Made by a program: the position numbers and the translations under genes. Shown here piece by piece: positions 1 through 9,410 of a stretch of DNA of 64,000 bases. Where the stretch lies: NCBI GenBank assembly GCA_049513455.1, contig JBEKWB010000007.1, positions 1-64,000 of the forward strand, read 5' to 3'. Position 1 is the first letter of the stretch. Every line of letters begins with the position of its first letter. The notes below the pieces were generated by a model, which worked only from the letters and a program-made list of their open reading frames with translations, was not told the DNA's origin and ran no database searches. This DNA is from Bog-473 sp049513455. Its GTDB lineage: Bacteria; Actinomycetota; Acidimicrobiia; Acidimicrobiales; RAAP-2.

Positions 1-196
1 CGTCCCAACGGCGCCGGAAGAACGGCACCCGGTAGGTCTGCCATGCCCGCGCCTGCAGGCGCGACAGCTGGGTGCGGGCGATGGTCTCAGGGTCGTCGAA
101 CCAGGTGGTGGTGAAGAACTCCGGCGCGGGCGGGAAGAGGCGCACGATCTCGCCGTAGTCCACGGCATTCCACGGCCGCCGAATACCCTGCGACAC
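1..196 (-). CDS. N-terminal fragment of an AMP-dependent (phenylacetate-CoA ligase-like) enzyme
   Basis: This is the first part of a leftward gene cut by the window edge; about 65 residues are visible. I place the start at GTG 196 because a GGGGGAGG ribosome-binding sequence lies about 7 bases upstream. A GTG at 202 sits directly against that sequence and is less likely. The visible protein has the segment VRLFPPAPEFF, then a helix rich in Gln, Arg and Leu, then YRVPFFRRRW. The last part resembles the early 'vPfYrrrw' segment of phenylacetate-CoA ligase-type adenylating enzymes. Family assignment rests on this short stretch only and is tentative. It is divergent from the amidohydrolase gene that begins at 308. 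Confidence 0.45.
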   Translation of the reverse strand, partial: MSQGIRRPWNAVDYGEIVRLFPPAPEFFTTTWFDDPETIARTQLSRLQARAWQTYRVPFFRRRWD

Positions 197-216
197 CCGC
201 ACCCCTCCCCCCGTCG

Positions 217-246
217 TTGACAGGACCCACGCACCCTCAATACAGT
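217..246 (+). promoter_or_regulatory. Putative sigma70-type promoter for the amidohydrolase-hyuBA operon
   Basis: A perfect TTGACA box (217-222) is followed after 18 bases by TACAGT (241-246). This would start transcription near 253, about 55 bases before the GTG at 308. It lies in the 111-base gap between two divergent genes. The call is by eye. Confidence 0.45.
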
Positions 247-307
247 TCCACGCAAACAATAGACTGGCGGCCTACGTGGGCTGCGGTCCGGCTGGGGGGA
301 TGTAACC

Positions 308-1492
308 GTGCGGAACGGTTTCAAGATCTTCGACGCTGATGCGCACGTCATCTACCCCGCCGACCTCTGGTCGCGCTATCTGGACACGCGCTACGTGGGC
401 CGAGTCGGCTCGAAGCAGCCGGTCCCCGGGTTCGAAACCTACAACCCGGTCACCGTGGACGGGCGGTGGACCCAGCACGACACCATTCTCTACGGCCAGT
501 TCCAGAAGTACATCGACTGGACCAAGGACGACATGATCGCCCAGTACGGCGAGGAGCTGGTGCTCGACGGCTTCACCGGTGACCGGGTGGCGAACGCGTT
601 GGCCCGCGACGGTATCGACCTGTCGGTCATCTACGGTCCCGAATACGACCTGTGGTTCGAAGGCATCGACCCCGATCTGCAGGCGGCGATGGTGCGGGCC
701 TACAACCGGTGGGGCGCCGAGATGCGTGCCACTTCCGGGGGGCGGGTGCACACGGCCGGCCCGGTGCCCCTCAACGACGTGACCCGCGCCATAGCCGAGA
801 TCGAGCACGCCTACCATCAACTCGGCATCCGGGCCTTCTGGGCCCGACCGGACGAGTTCAACCACCGCACCCTGGGCGATCGCTACTACGACCCGGTCTG
901 GGAATTGATCCAGGATCTCGACGTCCCGTTCTCGACCCATGAGTTCATGGGCCTCCGGGGCAACTCCTTCGGCAGCGACAGATTCCGTGGGTACTCCGAA
1001 TGGCACACCGTGGTGCACCCGTTCGAGGCCATGGGGGCCATTGTGTCGATGATCTGCCACGGCGTGTACGAACGGTTCCCGCGGCTGCGGGTGGCCTACC
1101 TCGAAGCGGGATGTGGATGGCTCCCCAGCTGGTTGCACCGGATTGACGAGCACCTCGAGGCCGCCGGTGCCCGCGAGTTCCCCGAGCTCACCATGTCCGC
1201 CACCGATTACTTCACCCGGAACTGCTGGATCTCCACCGAATGCGAGGACCCCTTCGTAAGCGATGTAATAAGGTGGATGGGCGATGAGCGCATTCTGTTC
1301 GAGTCGGACTTCCCGCATCCCGACTCGAAGTTTCCCCATGCCAGCGAGACATTCCTGAGTCTGCTCCCCGAGCAGATCAGCGATGACAGCAAGCGCAGGA
1401 TCTTGTGGGACAACCCCCTCGACTTCTACCGGTTCCCCGACGAGTATCTCCCGTCCGAGTTCAGCGAAGGGTCGGCGCCGGTCGGGGCGTAG
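308..1492 (+). CDS. Amidohydrolase-2 family (PF04909) metal-dependent hydrolase or decarboxylase
   Basis: A 394-residue protein starting at GTG 308, with GGGGGGATG just upstream. The N-terminus carries the metal-site signature D9-A-D-A-H13. Later come a STHEF segment, the motif SMICHGVYERFPRLR with the following EAGCGW, and a C-terminal ESDFPHPDSKFPH. This pattern is typical of the ACMSD/gamma-resorcylate-decarboxylase branch of the amidohydrolase superfamily, which hydrolyses or decarboxylates cyclic acids at one divalent metal in a TIM barrel. It is probably cotranscribed with HyuB and HyuA downstream (76-base gap). It is one of four PF04909 paralogs in the window (also at 31986, 41474 and 58433). 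Substrate unknown. Confidence 0.85.
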   Translation: MRNGFKIFDADAHVIYPADLWSRYLDTRYVGRVGSKQPVPGFETYNPVTVDGRWTQHDTILYGQFQKYIDWTKDDMIAQYGEELVLDGFTGDRVANALARDGIDLSVIYGPEYDLWFEGIDPDLQAAMVRAYNRWGAEMRATSGGRVHTAGPVPLNDVTRAIAEIEHAYHQLGIRAFWARPDEFNHRTLGDRYYDPVWELIQDLDVPFSTHEFMGLRGNSFGSDRFRGYSEWHTVVHPFEAMGAIVSMICHGVYERFPRLRVAYLEAGCGWLPSWLHRIDEHLEAAGAREFPELTMSATDYFTRNCWISTECEDPFVSDVIRWMGDERILFESDFPHPDSKFPHASETFLSLLPEQISDDSKRRILWDNPLDFYRFPDEYLPSEFSEGSAPVGA

Positions 1493-1568
1493 TCCGCGGC
1501 TGATGGTCGACGCGTGATGTCTGGTCTTCACGCACGCTCCTCAGCCCGTCCCCCCCCGGCACGCTCTG

Positions 1569-3227
1569 ATGGCCGCGAACCCGATCGCCGACGGTGCGGC
1601 CACCATCACCGCGGAGGTGATCCGCAACGCCTTGGCGGTGACCGTCGAGGAGGCGAGCATCGTGGTGGTTCGCTCCGCGCACAGCACCAATATCCAAGAA
1701 GGCGCCGACGCCGCCGGCGCCCTACTGGACGCGCGGGGCCAGCTGGTGGCCCAATCGGCCGCCACCAGCGTCATGCACAGCGCCAGCCTCCGGTGCGGAC
1801 TGGCGGCGATCACCCAGGACGTGCCCCTCGACGACATGCGCCCCGGTGACGTCTACGCGTCGAACGATCCTTTCCGGGGCGGTATCCATGCCAACGACAT
1901 CATGGTGTTGCGGCCGATATTTGCGGACGGGCGCATCCGCTGGTTCGGCGGCACGCTCATCCACGTGGCCGACATGGGCGGTACCGCCGTCGGCGGGTTG
2001 GGCGCGCTGGCCACGAGCACCTACGACGAGGGCGTGCTCCTCCCGACCGTGCGCCTCTACGAGGAGGGTCGCCCCAACCGTGACGTCCTCTCGATCATTG
2101 CGCGCAACAGCCGGGTCCCCGGCAAGGTCATCGGCGACGTGCAGGCGCTGGTGGCGGGGGTGAACGTGATCGCCCGACGGGTGGAAGAGCTGGCCGATCG
2201 CTACGGGGCCGACGTTCTGGCGCAGCACGTCGACGGTTACCTCGACTACGCCGAACGCCGCCTGCGCGACGAGCTGCGGCAGATCCCGCCGGGCCGCTAC
2301 CGGGGCAGTTTCACCGTCGACAGCGACGGAGTGGCGCCCGGGCGCACCTTCGAGGTCATGACGGCGGTCACCATCGGAGAGGGCGAGGCGACCGTCGACT
2401 TCACCGGCACGGCTCCGCAGTCGGGTGGCGCCATCAACGCATCGTTCTCCCAGACCCTGTCCGGCGTCATCTACGCCATCCGCTGTTTCGTCGACCCGTC
2501 CATACCGATGAACGAGGGCTGCTTCCGGCTGATCCACACGGTGCTGCCGGCGGGCTCGCTGGTCAACCCGGACCCTCCCGCTGCCTGTGGGGGCCGGATG
2601 GTCACGGTGGCGGCAGTGGTCGAGGCAATTTTGGCGGCCTTGTCGGGGGCCGTGCCCGAGCGGTCCGTCGCCGCCAGCGCGCTCATACACGTGTACACCC
2701 TCTCGGGCGTGCACCCCACGGGGGAACGATGGCTCACGCTCGGCTACGAATTCGGTGGCATCGGCGCCCGCAGTGGCATGGACGGACCCGACGCCACCGG
2801 CGCGTACTTCCTCGGTGGGCGCTCGGTGATCCCCCAGATCGAACCGCTGGAAGCACAGCTCCCGTTTCTGGTCGAACGGTGCAGACTGATTCCCGATTCC
2901 GGTGGCGTCGGCCGGTGGAGGGGCGGGCTCGGCGTGGAGATGGCCCTCCACCTGACCGCTCCCGCGGTGCTGACGGTCCGGGGAGACCGGATGGGCGTCC
3001 CCCCGCCGGGAGCACGCGGCGGGGGCCCGGGGGCGGCCGGCACCTACCGCATCACGCGGGTCGACGGCCGCGAGGAGCAGCTGAACCCCAAGCAACAGAA
3101 TGTGGCGCTCGACAGCGGGGACGTCTTCACCATCCGCACCTCGGGCGGCGGTGGATTGGGTCCTCCGCATGAGCGCGATCCCGCCGCGGTCGCGGAGGAC
3201 CTACGAGAGGGCCGGGTCACCCGGTGA
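1569..3227 (+). CDS. hyuB: Hydantoinase B/oxoprolinase family subunit
   Basis: A 552-residue protein matching the HyuB family: NDPF..GGIHAND around residues 99-111, a glycine-rich C-terminus (GARGGGPGAAG) and the closing TSGGGGLGPP motif. HyuB pairs with the ATPase-like HyuA to open hydantoins or 5-oxoproline, or, in acetone and acetophenone carboxylases, to carboxylate ketones through a phosphorylated intermediate. Its stop overlaps the HyuA start in a GTGA, so the two are probably translationally coupled in one complex. The ATG at 1569 has no strong ribosome-binding site. The amidohydrolase gene just upstream suggests an amide- or carboxylate-processing module, though the real substrate is open. 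Confidence 0.88.
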   Translation: MAANPIADGAATITAEVIRNALAVTVEEASIVVVRSAHSTNIQEGADAAGALLDARGQLVAQSAATSVMHSASLRCGLAAITQDVPLDDMRPGDVYASNDPFRGGIHANDIMVLRPIFADGRIRWFGGTLIHVADMGGTAVGGLGALATSTYDEGVLLPTVRLYEEGRPNRDVLSIIARNSRVPGKVIGDVQALVAGVNVIARRVEELADRYGADVLAQHVDGYLDYAERRLRDELRQIPPGRYRGSFTVDSDGVAPGRTFEVMTAVTIGEGEATVDFTGTAPQSGGAINASFSQTLSGVIYAIRCFVDPSIPMNEGCFRLIHTVLPAGSLVNPDPPAACGGRMVTVAAVVEAILAALSGAVPERSVAASALIHVYTLSGVHPTGERWLTLGYEFGGIGARSGMDGPDATGAYFLGGRSVIPQIEPLEAQLPFLVERCRLIPDSGGVGRWRGGLGVEMALHLTAPAVLTVRGDRMGVPPPGARGGGPGAAGTYRITRVDGREEQLNPKQQNVALDSGDVFTIRTSGGGGLGPPHERDPAAVAEDLREGRVTR

Positions 3228-5326
3228 GGGCCGGCGACGGGGGCCTCCGCTATTTCCTGGGCGTGGACGTCGGTGGCACGTTCACCGACGTCGTCCTGGG
3301 CGACAGTGGCGGCGGGCTCGCCGTCGCCAAGGTGACCACCACGCCCGACGACCCCCGGATCGGAGTGGTCGCCGGTATCGGCGAGGTGCTCGCCACGCAC
3401 GGCGTCGAACCGGGCCGGGTGACCCGAGTCGTCCACGGGACGACCCTCGCCACCAATGTGATCCTGGAGAGGCGAGGCAGTGACATCGCCTTCATCACCA
3501 CCGCCGGATTTGGCGACATGCTCCGCCTCGGGCGCGAGTCCCGGCAGGATGACGACCGGTTCAACCTGTTCTTCCGGACGCCGGCGCCCCCGGTGCCCCG
3601 GGCGCGTACCTTCGAAGTCTCCGAGCGCATCGACGCCCGCGGCAATGTGGTCGTGGCCCTCGATCCCGCCCAGGCGGCCGAGGTGGCCCGCCGGGTGAGC
3701 GAGACCGGGGTGCGGGGCGTCGCCATCTGCCTCCTGCACGCCTATGCCCACCCGGCGCACGAGGAGGCGATGGCCGCCGCCTGCCGGACCGCGCTGCCCG
3801 ACGACGCCTTCGTCATCACGTCGTCCGAGGTGTGGCCGGAGATGCGCGAGTACGAGCGGGCCATGACCACCGTCATGTGCGCGTACGTCGGCCCGGTCAT
3901 GGCCCGGTACCTGGCCGGCCTGGACGTGCGGGTGACCGAAATGGGGATCGGCTGCCCGATCGAGATCATGGACTCGAGCGGAGGGGTGATGTCCGCCTCG
4001 CTGGCCTCCCGGCGTCCGATCTACACGGTGGAGTCCGGGGGGGCCGCCGGGATCATTGCGGCCGGCGTCGTCGGCGGGCTCATCGGCGCCGACCGGGTGC
4101 TCTCCTTCGACATGGGCGGCACCACGGCGAAGACCGGCATCGTCCGCCAGGGCCGACCCGAAATCACGCACGACTTCCACGTCGGAGGGGCGGACGGCAG
4201 CGGCGGCCTTCGTCGCGGACGGGGCTATCCGGTCAAGATCCCGGTGGTCGATCTGGCCGAGGTGGGCGCGGGCGGCGGCAGCATCGCCTCGGTCGACTCC
4301 GGCGGGGCGCTCCGCGTCGGGCCGCGGTCGGCGGGTTCGATCCCCGGACCGGCCTGCTACGGCCGGGGTGGCACCGAGCCGACGGTGACCGATGCCAATT
4401 TGCTCATGGGCTATCTCAAGCCCGGCGGCCTCTCCGGGGGCATCTCGCTCGACCCCGAGTCGAGCGCCAAGGCCATCGAAACGGCGATCGGCGGTCCCCT
4501 GGGCCTGGACGTCTTCACCGCCGCGCACGCCATCCACAATGTGGCCAACGCCAGCATGGCCGCGGCCATCAGGGTGGTCACCGTGCAGCGCGGCATAGAC
4601 CCCCGGGAGTTCACGCTGGTGGCCTTCGGCGGCGCCGGACCCCTCCACGCCGTCGAGCTCGCCGACACGTTCGGGATCGGCCGGGTGGTGATCCCCCGGG
4701 CGGCCGGCGTGGCCTCGGCCATCGGCCTCCTCACCTCCGACCTGGCGGCGGAACGGGTCCTCACCCGTCTGATGCCCACGGACACGGCCGACCCCGCCGT
4801 GGTCGCCGCCGTCTTCGACGAGATCGAGGAACAGGCCGTCAGGGAGTTGCCCGGCGGCGAAGGCGAGCTGGTGGTCCACCGCACCGTCGAGGCCCGATTT
4901 CTGGGACAGGCCCACCAGCTGACCGTGCCGGCTCCACCGGGCCCGGTTTCCGCAGCCTCCATCGCCGAAATCGAACGGGCGTTCTTGGACCGGTACCGAG
5001 ACGCCTACGGCATCGACCTCGACGCACCCACCGAGCTGGTCAATTTCCGGGTCCGGGTTTCACGTACGGTCGAAAAACTCACCCCGGTCCCCCACCATGC
5101 CGGTGCCACCAACACCCCGGACCCGTCCGCTGAGCGGCCGGTGGCCTTCGCCGGAGCCGAGCTGGCCCCGTGCCCGGTCTTCTCGTGGGAGCGGCTTCCG
5201 CCGACGTCGTGCCTGGTCGGGCCCGCGGTCATTGAGGGGTACGACACCACGGTGGTGGTCCCGCCGGGTCATCTGGTCGAGACCGACCGCTGGTGGAACC
5301 TGCTCATCCGCCCGGCGTCGGAGTAG
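3224..5326 (+). CDS. hyuA: Hydantoinase A/oxoprolinase family ATPase subunit
   Basis: A 700-residue protein with the first actin-fold phosphate loop GVDVGGTFTD at residues 13-22 and the second, FDMGGTTAKTG, around 295-305. GAGGGS and the C-terminal PPGHLVE segment also fit the HyuA family. It is the ATP-binding partner of HyuB, with which it overlaps by 4 bases (GTGA, 3224-3227). The usual family length is about 680-720 residues, so it is full length. The 3' end overlaps the convergent aldehyde dehydrogenase gene by 23 bases, leaving no room for a separate terminator. It could act on hydantoin-like rings, oxoproline-like lactams or ketones; the sequence does not decide. Confidence 0.88.
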   Translation: MRAGDGGLRYFLGVDVGGTFTDVVLGDSGGGLAVAKVTTTPDDPRIGVVAGIGEVLATHGVEPGRVTRVVHGTTLATNVILERRGSDIAFITTAGFGDMLRLGRESRQDDDRFNLFFRTPAPPVPRARTFEVSERIDARGNVVVALDPAQAAEVARRVSETGVRGVAICLLHAYAHPAHEEAMAAACRTALPDDAFVITSSEVWPEMREYERAMTTVMCAYVGPVMARYLAGLDVRVTEMGIGCPIEIMDSSGGVMSASLASRRPIYTVESGGAAGIIAAGVVGGLIGADRVLSFDMGGTTAKTGIVRQGRPEITHDFHVGGADGSGGLRRGRGYPVKIPVVDLAEVGAGGGSIASVDSGGALRVGPRSAGSIPGPACYGRGGTEPTVTDANLLMGYLKPGGLSGGISLDPESSAKAIETAIGGPLGLDVFTAAHAIHNVANASMAAAIRVVTVQRGIDPREFTLVAFGGAGPLHAVELADTFGIGRVVIPRAAGVASAIGLLTSDLAAERVLTRLMPTDTADPAVVAAVFDEIEEQAVRELPGGEGELVVHRTVEARFLGQAHQLTVPAPPGPVSAASIAEIERAFLDRYRDAYGIDLDAPTELVNFRVRVSRTVEKLTPVPHHAGATNTPDPSAERPVAFAGAELAPCPVFSWERLPPTSCLVGPAVIEGYDTTVVVPPGHLVETDRWWNLLIRPASE

Positions 5327-6764
5327 CCCCGATGGGGAGGCCGAACGTCTGGAGCTCGGTGTAGAGCTCGAGCCCCTCGACTCCCATCTCCCGGCCGACC
5401 CCCGACCGCTTGAACCCGCCGAACGGAAAGACCCAGTCCTGACCCTGGCAGTTGATCCCCACATGGCCGGTGCGGAGCCGGCGGGCCACCGCCAACCCGG
5501 CCTCCTCGTCGGCGGTGAACACGGCGCCACCCAGTCCCAGGTCCGAATCGTTGGCCAGCCGCACGGCGTCATCGACGTCGTCGTAGGCGATGAGCGAGAG
5601 CAAGGGACCGAACACCTCCTCACGGGCGATGCGCATGTCGTTGTCGACATCCGCGAACACGGTCGGCTCCACGTACCAACCCTGCTCCAGGCCGGCCGGA
5701 CGCTTACCGCCACAGACCAGGCGGGCCCCGTCCTCATGGCCGAACCGGATGTACTTCTCGACGATGTCGCGCTGGCGTTCGGAGACCAGCGGCCCGATGA
5801 ACGTATCCGGGCTGAGGGGGTCCCCCACCGCCAGCTGCGAGACGTGGGCCTCGGTGCGCTCGACCACTTCGTCGTAACGGGAGCGAGGAACCAGCACCCG
5901 GGTGAGCGCCGAGCAGGCCTCCCCGTTGAAGAACAGCCCGAACGTCAGCGCGGTGGGCAACCCCACGTCGAGATCGACGTCCTCGAGCAGGATGGCCGCT
6001 GATTTCCCCCCCAACTCGAGGTTGACCCGCCGCAGGTCATGCCCGCAATCAGCGGCGATCATGGCCCCGGCGGCCGTGCTCCCGGTGAACGAGACCCGGT
6101 CGACACCAAGATGCCGGGTCAGGGCCACGCCCGTCTGCCGATCGCCGGGCAGGATGCTGAGGACACCCGGAGGGATGCCCGCCGCCGCGAAGGCCTCGGC
6201 GATCCGGTACGAGGACAGCGGCGTCTCCGGAGCGGTCTTGACCACGACGGAGCACCCGGCCAGCAACGCCGGCACCGCCTTCATCAGGATCTGCATGACC
6301 GGCCCGTTCCACGGGACCACCCCGGCGACCACCCCGACCGGGCCGTGACGGATGATGGCCGGGCCGGAACCGCCGGGCCGCCCCGGCCGGACCTCCTCGA
6401 CCTCGTAGGTCCGGCCCAGATCGACGTAGTAGTCGAACAGGGGGAACGAGCTGCTCCCCGACGAAAAGCACACCGGGATCCCGCTCTCGAGCGGCACCAA
6501 CTGGTCCAGCTCGGGGCCGAACGGGGCCAGCGCCTTCCCGACGCGCTCGAGGACCTCGGCTCGCTCGGCCATCGACAGCCGCGGCCATGGGCCGTCGTCG
6601 AACGCGCTCCGGGCGGCCACCACCGCCGCATCCACGTCGCCGGCGGTGGCCATGGGAACCCGTCCCACCACCTCACCGGTGGCCGGTGAGCACACCTGTA
6701 GGACGTCGGAGTCGACCGAGGGGACCCAGTCGCCCCCGATGAACAACCGGTCGTATTCGAGCAT
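5304..6764 (-). CDS. NAD(P)-dependent aldehyde dehydrogenase
   Basis: A 486-residue ALDH-superfamily protein. The cofactor segment VPWNGPVM, the general base in LELGGKSA (Glu250) and the catalytic cysteine in NGEACSALTR (Cys284) are all present. The C-terminal FPFGGFKRSG motif is also there. The cysteine loop reads GEAC where most relatives have GQ.C, a mild change. It oxidises an aldehyde to an acid, probably the product of the GMC oxidoreductase gene 51 bases upstream on the same strand; the two form a small operon. A second ALDH-GMC pair lies at 25011-28147 in reverse gene order. Confidence 0.92.
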   Translation of the reverse strand: MLEYDRLFIGGDWVPSVDSDVLQVCSPATGEVVGRVPMATAGDVDAAVVAARSAFDDGPWPRLSMAERAEVLERVGKALAPFGPELDQLVPLESGIPVCFSSGSSSFPLFDYYVDLGRTYEVEEVRPGRPGGSGPAIIRHGPVGVVAGVVPWNGPVMQILMKAVPALLAGCSVVVKTAPETPLSSYRIAEAFAAAGIPPGVLSILPGDRQTGVALTRHLGVDRVSFTGSTAAGAMIAADCGHDLRRVNLELGGKSAAILLEDVDLDVGLPTALTFGLFFNGEACSALTRVLVPRSRYDEVVERTEAHVSQLAVGDPLSPDTFIGPLVSERQRDIVEKYIRFGHEDGARLVCGGKRPAGLEQGWYVEPTVFADVDNDMRIAREEVFGPLLSLIAYDDVDDAVRLANDSDLGLGGAVFTADEEAGLAVARRLRTGHVGINCQGQDWVFPFGGFKRSGVGREMGVEGLELYTELQTFGLPIGATPTPGG

Positions 6765-6815
6765 GGCGCCTCCTTCAGTGGGTGAACTGCACGGATTGAC
6801 CGGGATCGGGCTCGG

Positions 6816-8345
6816 TCACCCGGCGGCGATGAACGAAGCCGCCCGTTCACCGATGGCGATCGCGGTCAGGTTGGTCGGGGCACGGGTGATACGGGGCATG
6901 ATCGAGGCGTCCGCCACCCGGAGGTCGTCGATACCGTGCACTCTGAGATCGTCACCGACGACGGCGTCCGCATTGTCGTCCGGCCCCATGCGGCACGTGC
7001 CGACGGGGTGGTACCACGGTGCCACCACGGCCCGGACGTACGACGCCACCGCCTCATCGTCGGCGAGGTCACCACCGAAGAGAAGGGGACCGCCCACGAA
7101 ATCCGCCATGGTGTCGTGCCGGGCCAGCGCGGCGCAGCGGCGGACGCCCTCGACGAGCCGACCGACGTCGCGGGGATCATCGAGGAGGTTCAATTCGATA
7201 CGCGGGGCGACGGCCGGGTCGGCTGAGGTGAGCCACACGCGCCCCCGGGACTCGGGCTGGTGCACCCCACACGTGAACACCACCACCGAGTCGACACCCA
7301 ACATCGCCTGGAAGTCGGGGGAACCGGCCAGATCCCAGTAGTTCATCATGGAGAGGAACATGTCGTTCCCGTCGGTGGCATCGGTCGAGGTGTACCGGGC
7401 ACCCAGCTGATATTGCGGCTCCGAGAAAGGCGCACGCCGCGCTCCCGGGGCCACGAAATAGAACACCCCCGGGTGGTCGGTCAAGTTGGCCCCGACGGCC
7501 CGGTTGGCGACCGTCGTCTCGATTCCGAGCGCCGCCAGCTCTTCCGGAGGCCCGATACCAGAACGCCACAACAACGCCGGGGTCTGGATCGAGCCGGCAC
7601 ACAGCACGACCTCACCGGCGGTGACCTCCTCGAGGTTGCCCCCACGGTCGAGGATCACGCCGGTGGCGCGCGATCCCGACAGCACCACCCGATGCACCTG
7701 CGCACCGGACCAGAGGTGCAGGTTGGGACGATCCTGCGCCGCCTGCAGATAGGTGAGAGCGGTCGACATACGCCGCCCTTCGGCGCGGTTCATGGGGAAG
7801 GAGCCGATTCCGGTGGATGTCGGGTCGTTGTGGTCGTCGGTCCACGGGTACCCCTGGGCCAGGCAGGCCTCGCGAAAGGCCCTCTGGATGTCGACCAATT
7901 CCCCTTCGTGCCACCGCACGATCGGCACCGGACCGTCGTCGCCGTGCACGACCGACGTGGGGCCGAAGTCGAGATCGTGCTCGAGCCGACGGTAGGCCTC
8001 CAGCATGGGGGGCCAGCCCCATGAGGGATTGCCCCGTCCCACCCACCCCTCGAAGTCCTCCGGCGCACCCCGAAAGGCCAGCGCCCCGTTCACGGAGGAG
8101 CCGCCGCCCACGAACTTTCCCTGGGGATAGTCCAGCTCCCGCCCGGCCGACACCTGGGCTCGGAGCGCCCAATCGCGGTGGCTGGTGGCAAAACTGACGT
8201 TCGAGAGGAGATCGGCATCGCTGAACAACGGGGTGCCGAGACCAGCTTCGAGCACCAACACCGAACGCCCGGGGTCCTCGCTGAGCCGGCACCCCACCGT
8301 GACACCCGACGAACCGGCCCCCACCACCACGACGTCGACGTTCAC
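6816..8345 (-). CDS. GMC-family FAD oxidoreductase (choline dehydrogenase-like)
   Basis: I start this gene at GTG 8345 (509 residues), where GAGGGGGCGG lies just upstream and the FAD motif VVVVGAGSSG follows at residues 5-14. The longer open frame to 8483 adds a low-complexity leader. The second GMC signature, GKFVGGGSSVNGALAFRG, and the C-terminal active-site segment HPVGTCRMG (His446) are intact, so it should be catalytically active. GMC enzymes oxidise alcohols to aldehydes or ketones. With the ALDH just downstream it would make a two-step alcohol-to-acid unit. It is divergent from the mycofactocin-type SDR at 8540. Confidence 0.9.
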   Translation of the reverse strand: MNVDVVVVGAGSSGVTVGCRLSEDPGRSVLVLEAGLGTPLFSDADLLSNVSFATSHRDWALRAQVSAGRELDYPQGKFVGGGSSVNGALAFRGAPEDFEGWVGRGNPSWGWPPMLEAYRRLEHDLDFGPTSVVHGDDGPVPIVRWHEGELVDIQRAFREACLAQGYPWTDDHNDPTSTGIGSFPMNRAEGRRMSTALTYLQAAQDRPNLHLWSGAQVHRVVLSGSRATGVILDRGGNLEEVTAGEVVLCAGSIQTPALLWRSGIGPPEELAALGIETTVANRAVGANLTDHPGVFYFVAPGARRAPFSEPQYQLGARYTSTDATDGNDMFLSMMNYWDLAGSPDFQAMLGVDSVVVFTCGVHQPESRGRVWLTSADPAVAPRIELNLLDDPRDVGRLVEGVRRCAALARHDTMADFVGGPLLFGGDLADDEAVASYVRAVVAPWYHPVGTCRMGPDDNADAVVGDDLRVHGIDDLRVADASIMPRITRAPTNLTAIAIGERAASFIAAG

Positions 8346-8539
8346 CCCGCCGCCCCCTCGCTCATCCGCGCTGCCCACAATGTAGTGGAATCGCATGCGC
8401 GAAGGCCGTGGTCGTCCCGTTGCAATTGCCGCCACGACGGTACGATGCAGTTGTGCCCCGGGGGGGCCGGCCATCGCGTTCACGACGGTTGCGCGGCGCA
8501 GCCGGGTGCGGTGGGTGCGTCAGAGACAAGGGAGGGCAC

Positions 8540-9391
8540 ATGGCGGAATTCGACGGAAAGGTAGTGCTGATCACGGGTGCCGCCCGAGGACAGGGGCGCA
8601 GCCATGCGGTGGCATTGGCCCGGGAAGGGGCCAGCGTCGCCCTGCTCGATATCGCCAACGGCGAGCGGACACACCCACCGGCCCGGGTGGCCACGGCAGA
8701 GGACCTGGCCGAGACATTGCGGATGGTGGAGGCGACCGGCGCCACGGCCATTGCGCTCCCCTGTGACGTGCGCGACGAGACACAGGTCCGAGATGCCGTG
8801 CAGAAGAGCGCGGACGTTCTCGGGGGCCTCGACTTCGTCATCGCCAACGCGGGCATCCTGGCCAAGTACCAGCAGTCATGGGACATCCCCAGCGAGGACT
8901 GGCGGGCGTCGCTCGAGACCAACCTGACCGGTCAGTGGCTGACGCTGAAGTACGCCATACCCCACCTGATCGAACGCGGTCCGGGCAGCGCCATCATCAT
9001 GGTGTCCTCGGGGGCGGGCATCGATGCCTTCCCCTTCGGCAGCGACTACTGCGCCGCCAAGCACGGGGTGATCGGACTCGGCCTCACCCTGGCCAACGAG
9101 CTCGGTCCGTACGGCATCCGGCTCAACATGCTGGTCCCCGGGGCCCAGGACACCCCGATGATCGACGCCTCGGCCGAGGCGAACGGATTCGACCGCCAGG
9201 TCCTGGTCGATCAGCTGAAGGGACTGGACCTGCTCGGCGCGGGTGCCATGCGCCCCGAGGAGGGCACCACACCGGCGGTGCTGTGGCTCCTCAGTGAACG
9301 GGCCAAGTGGGTCCACGGCACCGTTCAGGTCGTCGACGGGGGGCTCAACGCCAAGGTGCAGCTCACCGGAGCCGGCAACGAAGCGAGCTAG
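8540..9391 (+). CDS. Mycofactocin-coupled SDR-family oxidoreductase
   Basis: A 283-residue SDR starting at ATG 8540 after GGAGGGCAC. It has the Rossmann motif TGAARGQGRSHA. About residues 35-62 hold the long insert (ANGERTHPPARVATAEDL and on) typical of mycofactocin-coupled SDRs (TIGR03971 type). These enzymes keep NAD tightly bound and pass electrons to the peptide-derived cofactor mycofactocin. The catalytic Ser and Tyr-x-x-x-Lys are seen in SSGAGIDAFPF and YCAAKHG. It stands alone in its operon. Two close relatives lie at 20671 and 21557. It most likely oxidises a secondary or allylic alcohol. Confidence 0.88.
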   Translation: MAEFDGKVVLITGAARGQGRSHAVALAREGASVALLDIANGERTHPPARVATAEDLAETLRMVEATGATAIALPCDVRDETQVRDAVQKSADVLGGLDFVIANAGILAKYQQSWDIPSEDWRASLETNLTGQWLTLKYAIPHLIERGPGSAIIMVSSGAGIDAFPFGSDYCAAKHGVIGLGLTLANELGPYGIRLNMLVPGAQDTPMIDASAEANGFDRQVLVDQLKGLDLLGAGAMRPEEGTTPAVLWLLSERAKWVHGTVQVVDGGLNAKVQLTGAGNEAS

Positions 9392-9410
9392 GGCGCAGGG
9401 GTGCAGGAAT

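Noticed and set aside
1722..3170. Minus-strand open frame of 482 codons opposite hyuB
   Set aside because: The composition is that of a shadow frame; no recognisable domain.
3044..4915. Minus-strand open frame of 623 codons inside hyuB and hyuA
   Set aside because: High-GC DNA gives long frames opposite real genes. The translation is low-complexity and shows no motif, while the plus frames have clear Hyu motifs.
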